A stretch of 49,854 bases of DNA from CAYNMC01 sp964398365 (GTDB lineage: Bacteria; Patescibacteriota; Microgenomatia; UBA1400; CAYNMC01). The position numbers were made by a program, and so were the translations under genes. The notes below the pieces were generated by a model, which did no database searches, was not told the origin of the DNA, and was given only the letters and a program-made list of their open reading frames with translations. Shown piece after piece: positions 38,843 to 46,980 of the stretch. The first letter of the stretch is position 1. Each line of letters starts with the position of its first letter. Location: NCBI GenBank assembly GCA_964398365.1, contig CAYNMC010000004.1, positions 1-49,854 on the forward strand, written 5' to 3'.

Positions 38843-39568
38843 ATGCCATATCAGGAAGCTTATAAAGCAGAGTATCAGCAGGAAATTTTAGCCGGTTCAG
38901 AAAATGAAGAGGGTTATCAGGATTTTTATCCTGTTACTTTATTTGTTAAAGGCGAGCCGAAGGGTCAACTGCGGCTGCCGTTGCGGCCATTTCCAGATGG
39001 TAAAGAGGCCATCGCGCTTTTGATGACGACGCAACTTGATTTTAAAACTCTTGACCAGTTAAGCGAGTTGCTGGCAGAAAATATTGAAGATTTAAACCCC
39101 TACGCCGTGATTGGGATTCCTTCTTTGGGTTTACCGTTGGCGGAAAGAGTTGCCCAAAAACTAGGTCACCAAGTTTGGGTGCCTCTTACTACTTCCAGAA
39201 AATTTTGGCAAGATGAAGCCTTGGCCCAGCCGGTTACTTCGGTAACCAGCGTGCAACCGAAAAACCTCTATCTTGATCCGTATCTTGTGCCAAGATTAGG
39301 GAACAGCGAGCGCTTGGTTTTGGTGGACGACGTTGCCTGCACCGGCGGCAGTGCCGCCGGCGCCTATCAACTTTTGAAAAAATTGGCGGCGCAAAGTGTT
39401 GATCCGGAAAAAGTTTATATTGCTACGCTTTTGGACGAAGGTAAAGAATGGCAAAGAACTTTTGAGGCAGTAGGCTTTGATTGGCGCCGCAGATTTATCA
39501 GCGCTGGTCATCTACCAATATTTGAGAGAAACGCAGCCGGTTTCTGGGTGCCCAAACAAGATAGCTAA
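38843..39568 (+). CDS. Phosphoribosyltransferase-domain protein
   Basis: 241 residues. PRPP loop LVLVDDVACTGGSAAGAY at about 155-172 and YAVIGIPSLGLPLAERVAQKLG (PPi-loop region) define a type I PRT. N-terminal 60 residues are specific to this protein. Fits the purine-salvage genes before it, but xanthine, orotate or another base cannot be chosen by eye. It is the fourth PRT in this window. Confidence 0.75.
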   Translation: MPYQEAYKAEYQQEILAGSENEEGYQDFYPVTLFVKGEPKGQLRLPLRPFPDGKEAIALLMTTQLDFKTLDQLSELLAENIEDLNPYAVIGIPSLGLPLAERVAQKLGHQVWVPLTTSRKFWQDEALAQPVTSVTSVQPKNLYLDPYLVPRLGNSERLVLVDDVACTGGSAAGAYQLLKKLAAQSVDPEKVYIATLLDEGKEWQRTFEAVGFDWRRRFISAGHLPIFERNAAGFWVPKQDS

Positions 39569-39724
39569 GCTTTAGCTTTACCGTTCTGCCTCACCATTTT
39601 CAAATTTAAAACCACTTTAATAATTTGAATTATTTAAATAGAGAATCAAAATAGGTTAAAAATACCTTTTTATCAGTGAGAGCAGAGGTTGTTTTGTCAG
39701 TTTTAAGAACAATAATTTTACCCC

Positions 39725-39780
39725 CGCCAGATAAAAAACGAGATTGAATTTTACGCCCAGATAAAAAAATGAGATTGATT
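39725..39780. repeat. Imperfect tandem repeat in a non-coding gap
   Basis: Two ~29-bp units starting CGCCAGATAAAAAACGAG and CGCCCAGATAAAAAAATGAG. The gap 39569-39880 otherwise holds a GTGTAAG/CTTACAC hairpin near 39802 and a lone TTGACA at 39837, probably upstream remnants of the RAYT pseudogene. Confidence 0.5.
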
Positions 39781-39880
39781 GGCTAACGGTCAAAAAGCTG
39801 GTGTAAGAATCCTTACACAGCCGGTGTGGTAGTGCCTTGACAGCGCGAGGGGATTAACCATTGATAAAATATTCTTATAT

Positions 39881-40365
39881 ATGCCCAAAAGGCAAGTCAT
39901 TTTTCAAAACGGTGAATTTTACCATGTTTTTAATCAGGCAATTACCAATCAAAAAATATTTTTAGGGAAAAAGGATTACAGTCGAGCTTTTTTCTTGTGA
40001 GATTTCTATCGCTAGCCACAAACTAAACGCTATTCTCATTTTCGGTGTCTTTCAAAATCAGATCAAGCTAAATATTTAGAAAATTGTCATCAACAAAAAC
40101 CGTTAGTTGAGATTCATGTTTTTGCCTTAATGCCTAACCATTTTCACTTTTTGATAAAACAAAACTCCGATGGTGGAATTGTCAAATTCATTTCCTGTTT
40201 TCAGAATAGTTATGCCAGAGATAATTTAAAAATAAAAGACCTGGTGGAATTTTTAGCCAAATGTTTAAAGCTGTGTTGGTAGAGAAAGAATATCAAGAAT
40301 TTGTTTTTGACAGGGCAGATTATCAGCAGAAACTGGTTGAACCGAAACCAGTTTTATTGGAGATT
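39881..40365 (+). pseudogene. Decayed REP-associated tyrosine transposase
   Basis: From ATG 39881 the frame reads MPKRQVIFQNGEFYHVFNQA, like the N-terminus of Y1 transposases, then breaks at an in-frame TGA (about 39998). Downstream, in shifted frames, ALMPNHFHFLIKQ (HUH motif, ~40128) and FVFDRADYQQKL (~40300, as in the intact RAYT's FVLDRADYQKKL) are still legible. Several frameshifts and a deletion after the HUH region. Distinct from the intact copy, and the REP sequence of the window does not flank it. Confidence 0.85.
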
Positions 40366-40410
40366 AAGTCAGGGGATTATTTTAGAAGATGGTGGTGTAA
40401 TCTTAAAATC

Positions 40411-41253
40411 TCACCTGGTGTGTAAAGAGAGAGGTTGTTTGGGTAAGTAAAAAAGATTCTGGCGGGCAAGGCGGTGAGCAAAAACGAGTGAGTTTTTGAG
40501 TTTGCCGGTTAAAAAATAGCTATAGGCAAAGGCGGCACTAAAGGTGTCGCCCGCGCCTACCGCATTAATAATTTCTTCTTTTTTTACCGGTTGAGTGGGC
40601 ACGAGCAATTTTTTTCTTTGAGAAAAAAACAGGGCGCCGCGTTCAGCTAAAGTGATGATTACTTTGGTTTTTTTTACCCAAAGCTTAGTCCAGGAGAAAA
40701 TTTTTCGGTGATCTTCATCTGAGCAGATGACAAAATCAAAAAAGGGAAGGATGGCTTCGGCTTCAATAAAATCTCTTTGATAAACTTGGTTGTCTTTGGT
40801 AAAAGCTCGAAAATAACCCTGAGGAAGTAAAATTTTTAAACAATTTTTCTTTAATAACTTACTCACACTTTGAAGATAGCCGGCTGAATAATTGGACAAA
40901 AGGGGAGCAAGAAAGAAAATTTCCGCTTGGCTGATAATTTTTTTTATTTGAGGCGTTAATTTGACCGGTAAGGCCTGCTGGCGGTGGTAGGCTTTTTGAA
41001 AGCGCCTGCCATTGAGAAAAAAGTTTTCGTAGATTAAGGTTTTGCTTGCCGGTGGTTTTTTGGGATAAAGATTGAGTTTTTGAAAATATTGCCGTCCGTC
41101 AGGACCATAAGGAGAGATAACCGCCAGCGGACAATTTTTAAGCGCCCGAAAAACTCTTGCCATAAAAATTGGCGGGCCGCCTGGTCCTACATAAGCAAGC
41201 CCCCTGCTTGTATTTTTATCAATACAAAGATGGCCTAAGATGACAACCTTCAT
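40411..41253 (-). CDS. PfkB-family sugar or nucleoside kinase
   Basis: 280 residues with the PfkB C-terminal signature INAVGAGDTFSAAFAYSYF (catalytic Asp in GAGD), the N-terminal GHLCIDKN and PGGPPIFMARV (substrate-binding glycines), and IITLAERGALFF. Ribokinase or nucleoside kinase activity is possible and would suit the purine genes, but specificity is unknown. ATG 41253 is exactly 6 nt downstream of TAAAAT on the minus strand, implying a leaderless mRNA. Confidence 0.85.
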   Translation of the reverse strand: MKVVILGHLCIDKNTSRGLAYVGPGGPPIFMARVFRALKNCPLAVISPYGPDGRQYFQKLNLYPKKPPASKTLIYENFFLNGRRFQKAYHRQQALPVKLTPQIKKIISQAEIFFLAPLLSNYSAGYLQSVSKLLKKNCLKILLPQGYFRAFTKDNQVYQRDFIEAEAILPFFDFVICSDEDHRKIFSWTKLWVKKTKVIITLAERGALFFSQRKKLLVPTQPVKKEEIINAVGAGDTFSAAFAYSYFLTGKLKNSLVFAHRLARQNLFYLPKQPLSLHTR

Positions 41254-41259
41254 GGTTAT

Positions 41260-41288
41260 ATTTTACTCGATGGGTTTTATGGTATAAA
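41260..41288. promoter_or_regulatory. Overlapping divergent leaderless promoters
   Basis: Minus: TTTATA (plus 41283-41288), a 17-nt spacer and TAAAAT (plus 41260-41265), 6 nt before ATG 41253. Plus: the same 41283-41288 reads TATAAA, a -10 lying 7 nt before ATG 41296. One hexamer thus serves as -35 in one direction and -10 in the other. Confidence 0.45.
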
Positions 41289-41295
41289 TAAGTTT

Positions 41296-41778
41296 ATGTT
41301 TCGTGAGTTGCTTAAAACCTTTTTCGGCGAAGCCCAAGATGTGATAGCTTTAAAGCAAGCATTAAGAGAAGAATTTTTAAGGCTTATAGGTGACTGGGAA
41401 ACTTTTATGGCTAAAGCCGAAGAAAAACCTCTGTTGTTAAAAAAAATTTTAGAACCGAAAAACCTTAAAGCATTAACACCCCAGGACTTAGAGAAGAAAA
41501 AGGAAGAGGTTAGCTGTTGGCGTAGAGAAGAAAAACTTGTTTTACTGCATTCTTTTCAGGAAGGCGAAGAGTTAACCAAGAAAGAAATAGACGCAGTGGT
41601 TTTTTCACCCTCTGGTCAATGGCAGGTTTTTTCCAACCGTTTTGGTTTAAGCCCGGAAGGCAATGGTGATGTTTTTAAAATAGCTGACTTAGAACTTCCT
41701 CAAGTTTGGGATGTGGGCCAGCAAGCAAAAATCCTTGAGTTTTTCTTGACGGTCTTAAGAAGCTCCAAGAAGCCATAA
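41296..41778 (+). CDS. Protein of unknown function
   Basis: 160 residues, predominantly helical with a Lys/Glu-rich middle and a C-terminal beta-like part (AVVFSPSGQWQVFSNRFGL). No signal peptide or known motif. ATG 41296 follows TATAAA by 7 nt. Followed 61 bp later by the P-type ATPase gene, which has its own -10. Confidence 0.6.
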   Translation: MFRELLKTFFGEAQDVIALKQALREEFLRLIGDWETFMAKAEEKPLLLKKILEPKNLKALTPQDLEKKKEEVSCWRREEKLVLLHSFQEGEELTKKEIDAVVFSPSGQWQVFSNRFGLSPEGNGDVFKIADLELPQVWDVGQQAKILEFFLTVLRSSKKP

Positions 41779-41839
41779 TTTCTCTTTAATTACTAAAAAG
41801 AAATGGTTTTTTATACCAAAAGCGCAGTAAAATTAAATT

Positions 41840-44368
41840 ATGTGCGCCCTAACGGTTTTTACCCCAAAAAATGCTTGGAGCCAAGAGCCTTCTTCTTTAT
41901 TGAGCAGTTTAAAAACTTCTGTCAATGGTTTGTCCTCATCGCAAGCTCAAGACCGTTTGGCTTTGACCGGCTTTAACGAAATCAGCAAGCAAAAAACTCT
42001 TTCGCCCTTAGTCAGAATCTTGCTTTCTCAACTTACCAACTGGTTGGTGCTTGTGTTGCTTTTTGCTTCAGGTGTGTCATTTTTTCTGGGAGAGAAACTT
42101 GACAGCCTCATCGTCATCATCGTTGTCTTTTCAAGCATTTTTTTTGGTTTTCTGCAAGAGTATAAAGCCTCAAAAGCCCTGGAGCACTTAAAAAAGTTTA
42201 TTTCTTATAAAGCAAAAGTTAAAAGAGATGGTGGCTGGCTGGAGATTGATAGTCGAAAAGTGGTTTTGGGAGATATTTTGAAACTTCAAACCGGCGATTT
42301 CGTGCCTGCCGATATCCGCCTGCTTAAAGCAGTCAACCTGAGTGTCGATGAAGCGGTCTTGACAGGGGAATCGTTGCCCGTTACCAAAAAGACAAACCTC
42401 ATTCCCACCCAGTCGGCCCAACCTCATCAATTGAGCAATATGGTGTTTGCGGGAACGACGATTGTCAGCGGCGAAGGTGAAGGCGTGGTGGTGGCTACCG
42501 GCAACCAAACCCTTTTTGGCCAGACCAGCGTTTTTCTGGAAAAAGTTGCTCTCAAAACCGAATTTCAAAAAGACACCGAAAGATTTAGCCTTTTCCTTTT
42601 CCGGCTTATTTTACTGATGACGATTTTTGTTTTTGGGGTTAATGCTTGGCAAAGGCGGGAAATTTTTGACTCGTTTTTGTTTGCCTTGGCGTTGGCAGTG
42701 GGGATTACGCCGGAGCTTTTACCGGCGATTTTAACCATGACACTTTCTCAGGGAGCCCTGAAAATGGCACATCGCCAAGTCGTGGTGAAAAGACTGATGA
42801 GCGTTGAGGATTTGGGCAACATGGATATCCTCTGTACAGATAAAACCGGAACACTCACTCAGGGCGTTTTTTCACTTGCAGCTTACTTTGATTTTAAAGG
42901 TGTTAAAAATTTAGACGTGCTTTTGAAAGCCCTGCTTTGCACCACTGATGTTGGCAACCAAGGAATTGATCAGGCTTTAAAGAAGGCTCAAGCCGCGTCG
43001 GCACTTAGGGAAAAACTTGCAACTTACGAAATCATCGAGAAACAGGAATTTGATTTTAACCAAAGGCTGATGAAGGTGCTGGTGCGGCACTGCGGCAAAT
43101 TTTTACTGATTGCCAAGGGCGCTCCGGAAGCGATCTTAAAATTAGGGCGGCCAGCCGCGGTTAATTATCAGGAAATTTTGAAAAAGATAAAGGCTCAGGA
43201 AGAAAATGGTTACCGGGTGATTGCCGTTGCCGAAAAGGAATTGAGCAGGAAAACCATCGATTATAAAAAGGAGAAAGATTTGACGCCGCTGGGTTTATTG
43301 CTGTTTCATGACCCCATTAAACCAGAAATTAAAAAGTCCCTTGAACTTTTTCAAAAACTAGGCGTAAAAGTGAAGATTTTAAGCGGTGATAGCCCAATTA
43401 TTACCCGCAAGGTAGCAAAGCAGGTGGGTTTTCAACTGAGTGATGAGGAAGTTATTTCCGGAGAACAACTTGTGGGTTTATCTGCTTCCCAAATTGAGAA
43501 AATGGCGCGCCAATATGATTTTTTCGCGCGGGTAACACCCATCCAAAAAGAACAAATTGTGGCTTCTTTAAACCAAGAAGGCCATGTGGTTGGTTTTTTA
43601 GGCGACGGTATTAATGATGCGCCGGCTTTAAAGGCGGCGGACGTGGGGATAGCGGTAGATACCGGCACGGCCGTGGCCAAGGAAGCTGCCGACATCATCC
43701 TCCTCCAAAAAGACCTCAAGGTGTTAGCCAAGGGAATCATCATGGGCAGAAAGACTTTTGGCAATGTCATGAAGTATATTCTTAACACCGTGAGTGCCAA
43801 TTATGGCAATATGTTTACCGTGGCCCTGGCTTCATTGTTTTTGAAATTTATTCCTCTTTTACCAAAGCAAATTTTACTCAACAACCTCTTAAGCGACTTA
43901 CCTCTGTTTGCCATTGCCACGGATAAAGTAGACGCCAGAGAATTAAAAAGGCCAAGAAAATGGAACATTAATTTCATTCGTAATTTTATGATCGTTTTTG
44001 GTTTTTTAAGCTCCGTTTTTGATTTAATCCTGATTTTACCCATGATTTTTATCTGGAAGTTTACGCCTGAGATTTTCCGGACAGCTTGGTTTGTCGAGTC
44101 AGCTTTATCGGAAATGCTAGTGACTTTTGCTATCAGAACACATCTGCCTTTTTATCAAAGTCTTCCCAGTTGGCTTTTGCTTTTGACGACATTTTTTTCT
44201 GGCCTGGGCGTGATTCTTTTTACCTTTTTAAACTTTGGCCGCCAGCTTTTTGGCTTTGCCGCCCTGCCTTCATTCTTGTGGCTTTATCTTGGCTTGCTTC
44301 TTTTAGTTTATTTTCTTGCTACGGAAATTGCCAAGCATCTTTTTTATAAAACAAAGGTTTTTATGTAG
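41840..44368 (+). CDS. mgtA: MgtA-type (P3B) cation-transporting P-type ATPase
   Basis: Membrane pump, probably Mg2+ import. 842 residues with actuator TGESLPVTK (about 174), phosphorylation site CTDKTGTLTQ (Asp ~334), nucleotide-binding KGAPEAIL, and hinge GDGINDAPALKAADVG (~588). GITPELLPAILTMTLSQGAL before the P-site and LPKQILLNNLLSDLP in the C-terminal helices resemble MgtA rather than Ca2+ or Na+/K+ pumps. About 10 membrane segments. ATG 41840 lies exactly 6 nt after TAAAAT (41828-41833), so no Mg-sensing leader is present. Confidence 0.88.
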   Translation: MCALTVFTPKNAWSQEPSSLLSSLKTSVNGLSSSQAQDRLALTGFNEISKQKTLSPLVRILLSQLTNWLVLVLLFASGVSFFLGEKLDSLIVIIVVFSSIFFGFLQEYKASKALEHLKKFISYKAKVKRDGGWLEIDSRKVVLGDILKLQTGDFVPADIRLLKAVNLSVDEAVLTGESLPVTKKTNLIPTQSAQPHQLSNMVFAGTTIVSGEGEGVVVATGNQTLFGQTSVFLEKVALKTEFQKDTERFSLFLFRLILLMTIFVFGVNAWQRREIFDSFLFALALAVGITPELLPAILTMTLSQGALKMAHRQVVVKRLMSVEDLGNMDILCTDKTGTLTQGVFSLAAYFDFKGVKNLDVLLKALLCTTDVGNQGIDQALKKAQAASALREKLATYEIIEKQEFDFNQRLMKVLVRHCGKFLLIAKGAPEAILKLGRPAAVNYQEILKKIKAQEENGYRVIAVAEKELSRKTIDYKKEKDLTPLGLLLFHDPIKPEIKKSLELFQKLGVKVKILSGDSPIITRKVAKQVGFQLSDEEVISGEQLVGLSASQIEKMARQYDFFARVTPIQKEQIVASLNQEGHVVGFLGDGINDAPALKAADVGIAVDTGTAVAKEAADIILLQKDLKVLAKGIIMGRKTFGNVMKYILNTVSANYGNMFTVALASLFLKFIPLLPKQILLNNLLSDLPLFAIATDKVDARELKRPRKWNINFIRNFMIVFGFLSSVFDLILILPMIFIWKFTPEIFRTAWFVESALSEMLVTFAIRTHLPFYQSLPSWLLLLTTFFSGLGVILFTFLNFGRQLFGFAALPSFLWLYLGLLLLVYFLATEIAKHLFYKTKVFM

Positions 44369-44436
44369 TTTTTTGTTTCTTAATTCCCAAGGAACTAAGG
44401 CGTTGAGCAACGAAGCCTTTAGGTTATAATAAAAAC

Positions 44437-44859
44437 ATGACGTGGCTTTTCTTTGCGGTTTTATCTTCACTTTTTGCTGCCGCTACGGCGATTTTAGCCA
44501 AAATCGGCGTCAAGGACGTTAATTCCAATTTAGCCACTGCCATCCGGACGGTGGTGATTTTGATTTTTGCTTGGGGAATTGTAATTTTTAGAGGTTTAGT
44601 GAAAGAATTTGCCACGCTCACGACAACCAGTTTGCTATTTTTGATTTTGTCCGGCTTGGCTACCGGCCTTTCTTGGCTTTTTTACTTTCGGGCCTTACAG
44701 CTTGGTCAGGCTTCAAGAGTGGCGCCAATTGATCGGTTGAGTTTGGTTTTTACTATCTTGTTGGCGGCACTTTTTCTGAAAGAGAAAATAAGTTTTTTGG
44801 TGGTCGTAGGCATGGTTTTGATGAGTCTTGGGGCCATTCTCATCACCCTTGCTGGTTAA
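44437..44859 (+). CDS. Single-domain EamA/DMT-family membrane protein
   Basis: 140 residues, about four or five transmembrane helices, with the EamA features FRALQLGQASRVAPIDRLSL and AALFLKEK at the C-terminal half. It is one EamA unit, half the usual ten-helix transporter, so it would need to dimerise. TTGAGC-16-TATAAT (44403-44430) lies exactly 6 nt before the ATG, implying a leaderless mRNA. Confidence 0.82.
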   Translation: MTWLFFAVLSSLFAAATAILAKIGVKDVNSNLATAIRTVVILIFAWGIVIFRGLVKEFATLTTTSLLFLILSGLATGLSWLFYFRALQLGQASRVAPIDRLSLVFTILLAALFLKEKISFLVVVGMVLMSLGAILITLAG

Positions 44860-44915
44860 TTTCTCCCTGCCTCCCAGTTTTGTTTTTTATTAAAATAATT
44901 AAATAATGGTGGTAG

Positions 44916-45197
44916 TTGCTCGCGTTTCCCCTTTTTTTGCTTATTCAAGTTTTGATTTTGGTCGTCCCGGCTTTATTAATTATTTTTTCTCTCACTAAAA
45001 TTACTCTCCTTGATTACTCTAGAGCCAAAGGTGATGATTTTCAACAAGATTCACTTACTCATTTTTCTTCGGCAGCGCCATGGCAGACACTGAAAGAGCT
45101 TAAGGATTCGCGAAAGCAAAGCGCTGACTGGTTAGATATCCCGGAATTCCCAGAGCTTACATTTAAATTTACCCAGCAGCTTTTAGCCGCAGGCTAA
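44916..45197 (+). CDS. Small membrane-anchored protein
   Basis: 93 residues from TTG 44916 (a stop lies directly before it in frame): one transmembrane helix at about 5-27, then a soluble acidic tail ending KFTQQLLAAG. An ATG at 44906 opens another frame for 31 codons, so the true N-terminus is uncertain. Its last 72 bp are repeated exactly at 46848-46919, which brackets a 1.65-kb insert. Confidence 0.55.
   Translation: MLAFPLFLLIQVLILVVPALLIIFSLTKITLLDYSRAKGDDFQQDSLTHFSSAAPWQTLKELKDSRKQSADWLDIPEFPELTFKFTQQLLAAG
45126..45197 (+). repeat. 72-bp direct repeat, left copy (3' end of 44916-45197)
   Basis: Identical by eye to 46848-46919, ending exactly at the TAA stop codon. The two copies bracket 45198-46847, which contains three small minus-strand genes, two cloverleaf elements and one promoter/leader copy. 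Confidence 0.9.
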
Positions 45198-45235
45198 AAT
45201 CCTTGAAAGATAACACGGTATTTTTTCATTCAATC

Positions 45236-45391
45236 TCAAAAGGCCCATGCTCTGTCGTTATAATACAAACGAAGGGCAATGGTGGAAAGCCGGTTAGGAG
45301 AAATCTTTACAAGAGAGAAATAACTTTTCAAGACCTTCTTATTGTAGCAGGGGGAATAGATAATAGGAGGTTTAACTAGTTTATTTGCCAT
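45236..45391 (-). CDS. 51-residue ORF of unknown function
   Basis: ATG at 45391, basic C-terminal half (KVLKSYFSLVKISPNRLSTI). A TAGAAT hexamer (plus 45398-45403) lies exactly 6 nt upstream, as at other leaderless genes, and cloverleaf A ends just before, so a new transcript could begin here. No family or motif; may be a chance ORF. Confidence 0.35.
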   Translation of the reverse strand: MANKLVKPPIIYSPCYNKKVLKSYFSLVKISPNRLSTIALRLYYNDRAWAF

Positions 45392-45426
45392 GCTATTATT
45401 CTAAAAGTTTTTATTCTTTAAAAAAT

Positions 45427-45492
45427 TAGGAGATTGGAAGTATAATTGTTTTGTGGTGGCCACACAATGATTGGTTTCCCGACAATCTCCTA
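45427..45492 (-). terminator. Cloverleaf element A
   Basis: Ten-bp outer stem TAGGAGATTG (45427-45436) with CAATCTCCTA (45483-45492). Inside is a 5-bp hairpin TTGTG/CACAA with a 7-nt loop (45451-45467), flanked by weaker hairpins. AATTTTTT follows on the minus strand (and a T-run on plus too), so it may terminate both ways. Same plan as B and C. Confidence 0.6.
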
Positions 45493-45515
45493 TTTTTTTA
45501 TTTTTTAGGTCACTT

Positions 45516-45528
45516 ATTCAGTTTTGGC
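45516..45528 (-). repeat. 13-mer GCCAAAACTGAAT beside element A
   Basis: Minus strand GCCAAAACTGAAT followed by AAGTGAC, ~23 nt before cloverleaf A. Related copies: 46019-46031 (one mismatch) before B and 49042-49052 (11 nt) before C. The exact reverse complement lies in both leaders, at 46662-46674 and 49669-49681. Confidence 0.7.
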
Positions 45529-45573
45529 TTTTATCTAGCTTTTCAGTAAAAGCAATAAAGTTGGGGGCTATCT

Positions 45574-45882
45574 TTAAGGGAGATTCTGCTTTTTTCTGCC
45601 GACAAACGACTTTTTATAAGCTGTTTTTCTTAGATTGATAATTTTTTTATATTCTCTGTAAAAATCCTCTCTGTTTGCTTCATCTATTACTCTTTCATAA
45701 TCTTCGCGGCTAAGTTTATCTTCTTCAACTAAAAATTTTATACCTGTTCTTTTAACTAATAATTTCAACTCCTCATCTGTAAGTTCTTTTATTAAATCAT
45801 TAAGATGAGCCATTTCTTCTGGCCCTGCACTTCCACAAAAAGCATGCGGACTATGGTATTTTGAATGATTATGGTTTCTCAT
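45574..45882 (-). CDS. Small soluble protein of unknown function
   Basis: 102 residues; His-rich start MRNHNHSKYHSPHAFCG, then acidic amphipathic helices (LNDLIKELTDEELKLLVKRTG) and a basic C-terminus. Lies between cloverleaf elements B and A on the minus strand. No clear promoter or ribosome-binding site. Function unknown. Confidence 0.55.
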   Translation of the reverse strand: MRNHNHSKYHSPHAFCGSAGPEEMAHLNDLIKELTDEELKLLVKRTGIKFLVEEDKLSREDYERVIDEANREDFYREYKKIINLRKTAYKKSFVGRKKQNLP

Positions 45883-45930
45883 TTTTCTTAAATCATTTCT
45901 GATATCTTTCCCTTGAAAATTTTAAAGAAA

Positions 45931-46000
45931 AAGAGTATCCGAAGCAGATGCTTCTTCCGTGGTAGCCACACGGTTTACCCCAAAAAGGGCGGATACTCTT
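45931..46000 (-). terminator. Cloverleaf element B
   Basis: Eleven-bp outer stem AAGAGTATCCG (45931-45941) with CGGATACTCTT (45990-46000), unrelated in sequence to A and C but equally paired. Inside: GAAGCA/TGCTTC, CCGTG/CACGG with a 7-nt loop GTAGCCA, and CCC/GGG. TTTTTCTTT follows on the minus strand. Confidence 0.6.
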
Positions 46001-46043
46001 AAATTTTGGCTACTTATTATTCAGTTTTAGCAACATCCAAGCT

Positions 46044-46253
46044 CTATGGCTCGAAATCAGGTTGGCAAGGTCCCTCAGTGAAAGGCATATGAATCTTACC
46101 AAACGGCAAGGGAAGCTGACCTGACAATCTTCCTTGCTCAAAGGTCATATCCAGATGCGGATAGGGATGCTCTTCACTGATATGGGGCTCGCTAACCTTT
46201 ATTCCCGGTAGATACTTGTCGGGAATATTTGGTGGAACCTTTGGCTCGTCCAT
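46044..46253 (-). CDS. Small Pro-rich acidic protein
   Basis: 69 residues from ATG 46253, preceded by GACGGAAAG. Rich in Pro, His and Glu (EPHISEEHPYPHLDM), one Cys, no membrane segment. It is the main ORF of the transcription unit starting with leader copy 1 and ends just before the GCTAAAACTGAAT motif and cloverleaf B. No homologue recognised. It has no similarity to the equivalently placed gene at 49068. Confidence 0.55.
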   Translation of the reverse strand: MDEPKVPPNIPDKYLPGIKVSEPHISEEHPYPHLDMTFEQGRLSGQLPLPFGKIHMPFTEGPCQPDFEP

Positions 46254-46764
46254 CTTTCCGTCTCAACAGTGGAAACTAGGGTTGTTAACCCGACTGACAG
46301 CTGTACCCAGTCTGCTTGACCAAGAGCGCTTTTGCTCTCCAGACCAAGATCAGCTGTTTCCCCATTGCAGGCGGGGCTAGGATGCTTGAAAAAGGTTTTG
46401 GTTTTTTAAAAGAGTTAGACTTTGGGATTTTGGGGAAGTTTTCAGTTTCTTACCTCCATTGGTGGTTTTTTCTAAACCCAGAAGCTTTTTTAAAAACCCA
46501 TTTCTTTGATATATGGGTAAGTCTTCTATTTGGAACGGTAAAGAGACCTTAGTCTTCCTTACAATCCTTGGCTCTTTTCTCTTTCTTTAAACCTCAACCT
46601 TTCTTCAAGAATCTTTTCCGATGTTAGCCTCCCAAGCTTGTTTAGGATTCATCCTCCTTTTGCCAAAACTGAATTTTAAAGGTGCGATTGTTGGTTCGCC
46701 TTTGAACCAAAATCACTGGTAATTAAAGTTATTATAGAGTATTTTTACTCGAAAATTCAAAGCA
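46254..46764 (-). promoter_or_regulatory. Long promoter/leader region, copy 1
   Basis: Minus-strand promoter TTGAAT (plus 46755-46760), 18 nt, TATAAT (plus 46731-46736), then a ~480-nt leader before 46253. The first part, 46630-46764, matches 49637-49771 at 134 of 135 positions. It includes hairpin GGTTC/GAACC (plus 46694-46709), AAAGGAGG and an ATG opening MNPKQAWEA, which here stops after 15 codons. The rest is only partly similar to copy 2. I see no intact gene in it; the 78-codon plus-strand frame at 46316 looks like chance. Confidence 0.65.
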
Positions 46765-46847
46765 GATTGACACCATTTTTATTTTTGAGGCAATTATGCT
46801 GATTCGCTAATTTTGCTGGATAAACGGAACGATTTTAGGAAAGCTGA

Positions 46848-46919
46848 GACTGGTTAGATATCCCGGAATTCCCAGAGCTTACATTTAAATTTACCCAGCA
46901 GCTTTTAGCCGCAGGCTAA
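46848..46919 (+). repeat. 72-bp direct repeat, right copy
   Basis: Exact repeat of 45126-45197 including the stop codon, but with no gene 5' part attached, so it is a duplicated gene tail. Confidence 0.9.
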
Positions 46920-46980
46920 CTTTGTTTTTTGAGTTTAAGCGTCTTTTACCTAAATTGAGAACATTTTTAGAAAAGAAATT

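Noticed and set aside
39837..39870. TTGACA ... TAAAAT as promoter of the RAYT pseudogene
   Set aside because: Spacer is 22 nt, too long for a normal promoter, and the gene is dead.
41779..41839. Magnesium-sensing leader (M-box) before mgtA
   Set aside because: The gene's -10 box is 6 nt before the ATG, leaving no room for a leader.
45427..46000. Cloverleaf elements as integron attC sites between gene cassettes
   Set aside because: No GTTRRRY/RYYYAAC core pairs at the ends and no integron integrase in the window; terminator role fits the T-runs better.
46316..46552. Plus-strand 78-codon ORF
   Set aside because: Lies antisense in leader copy 1, has no ribosome-binding site or -10 at the right distance, and its counterpart is not open in copy 2.
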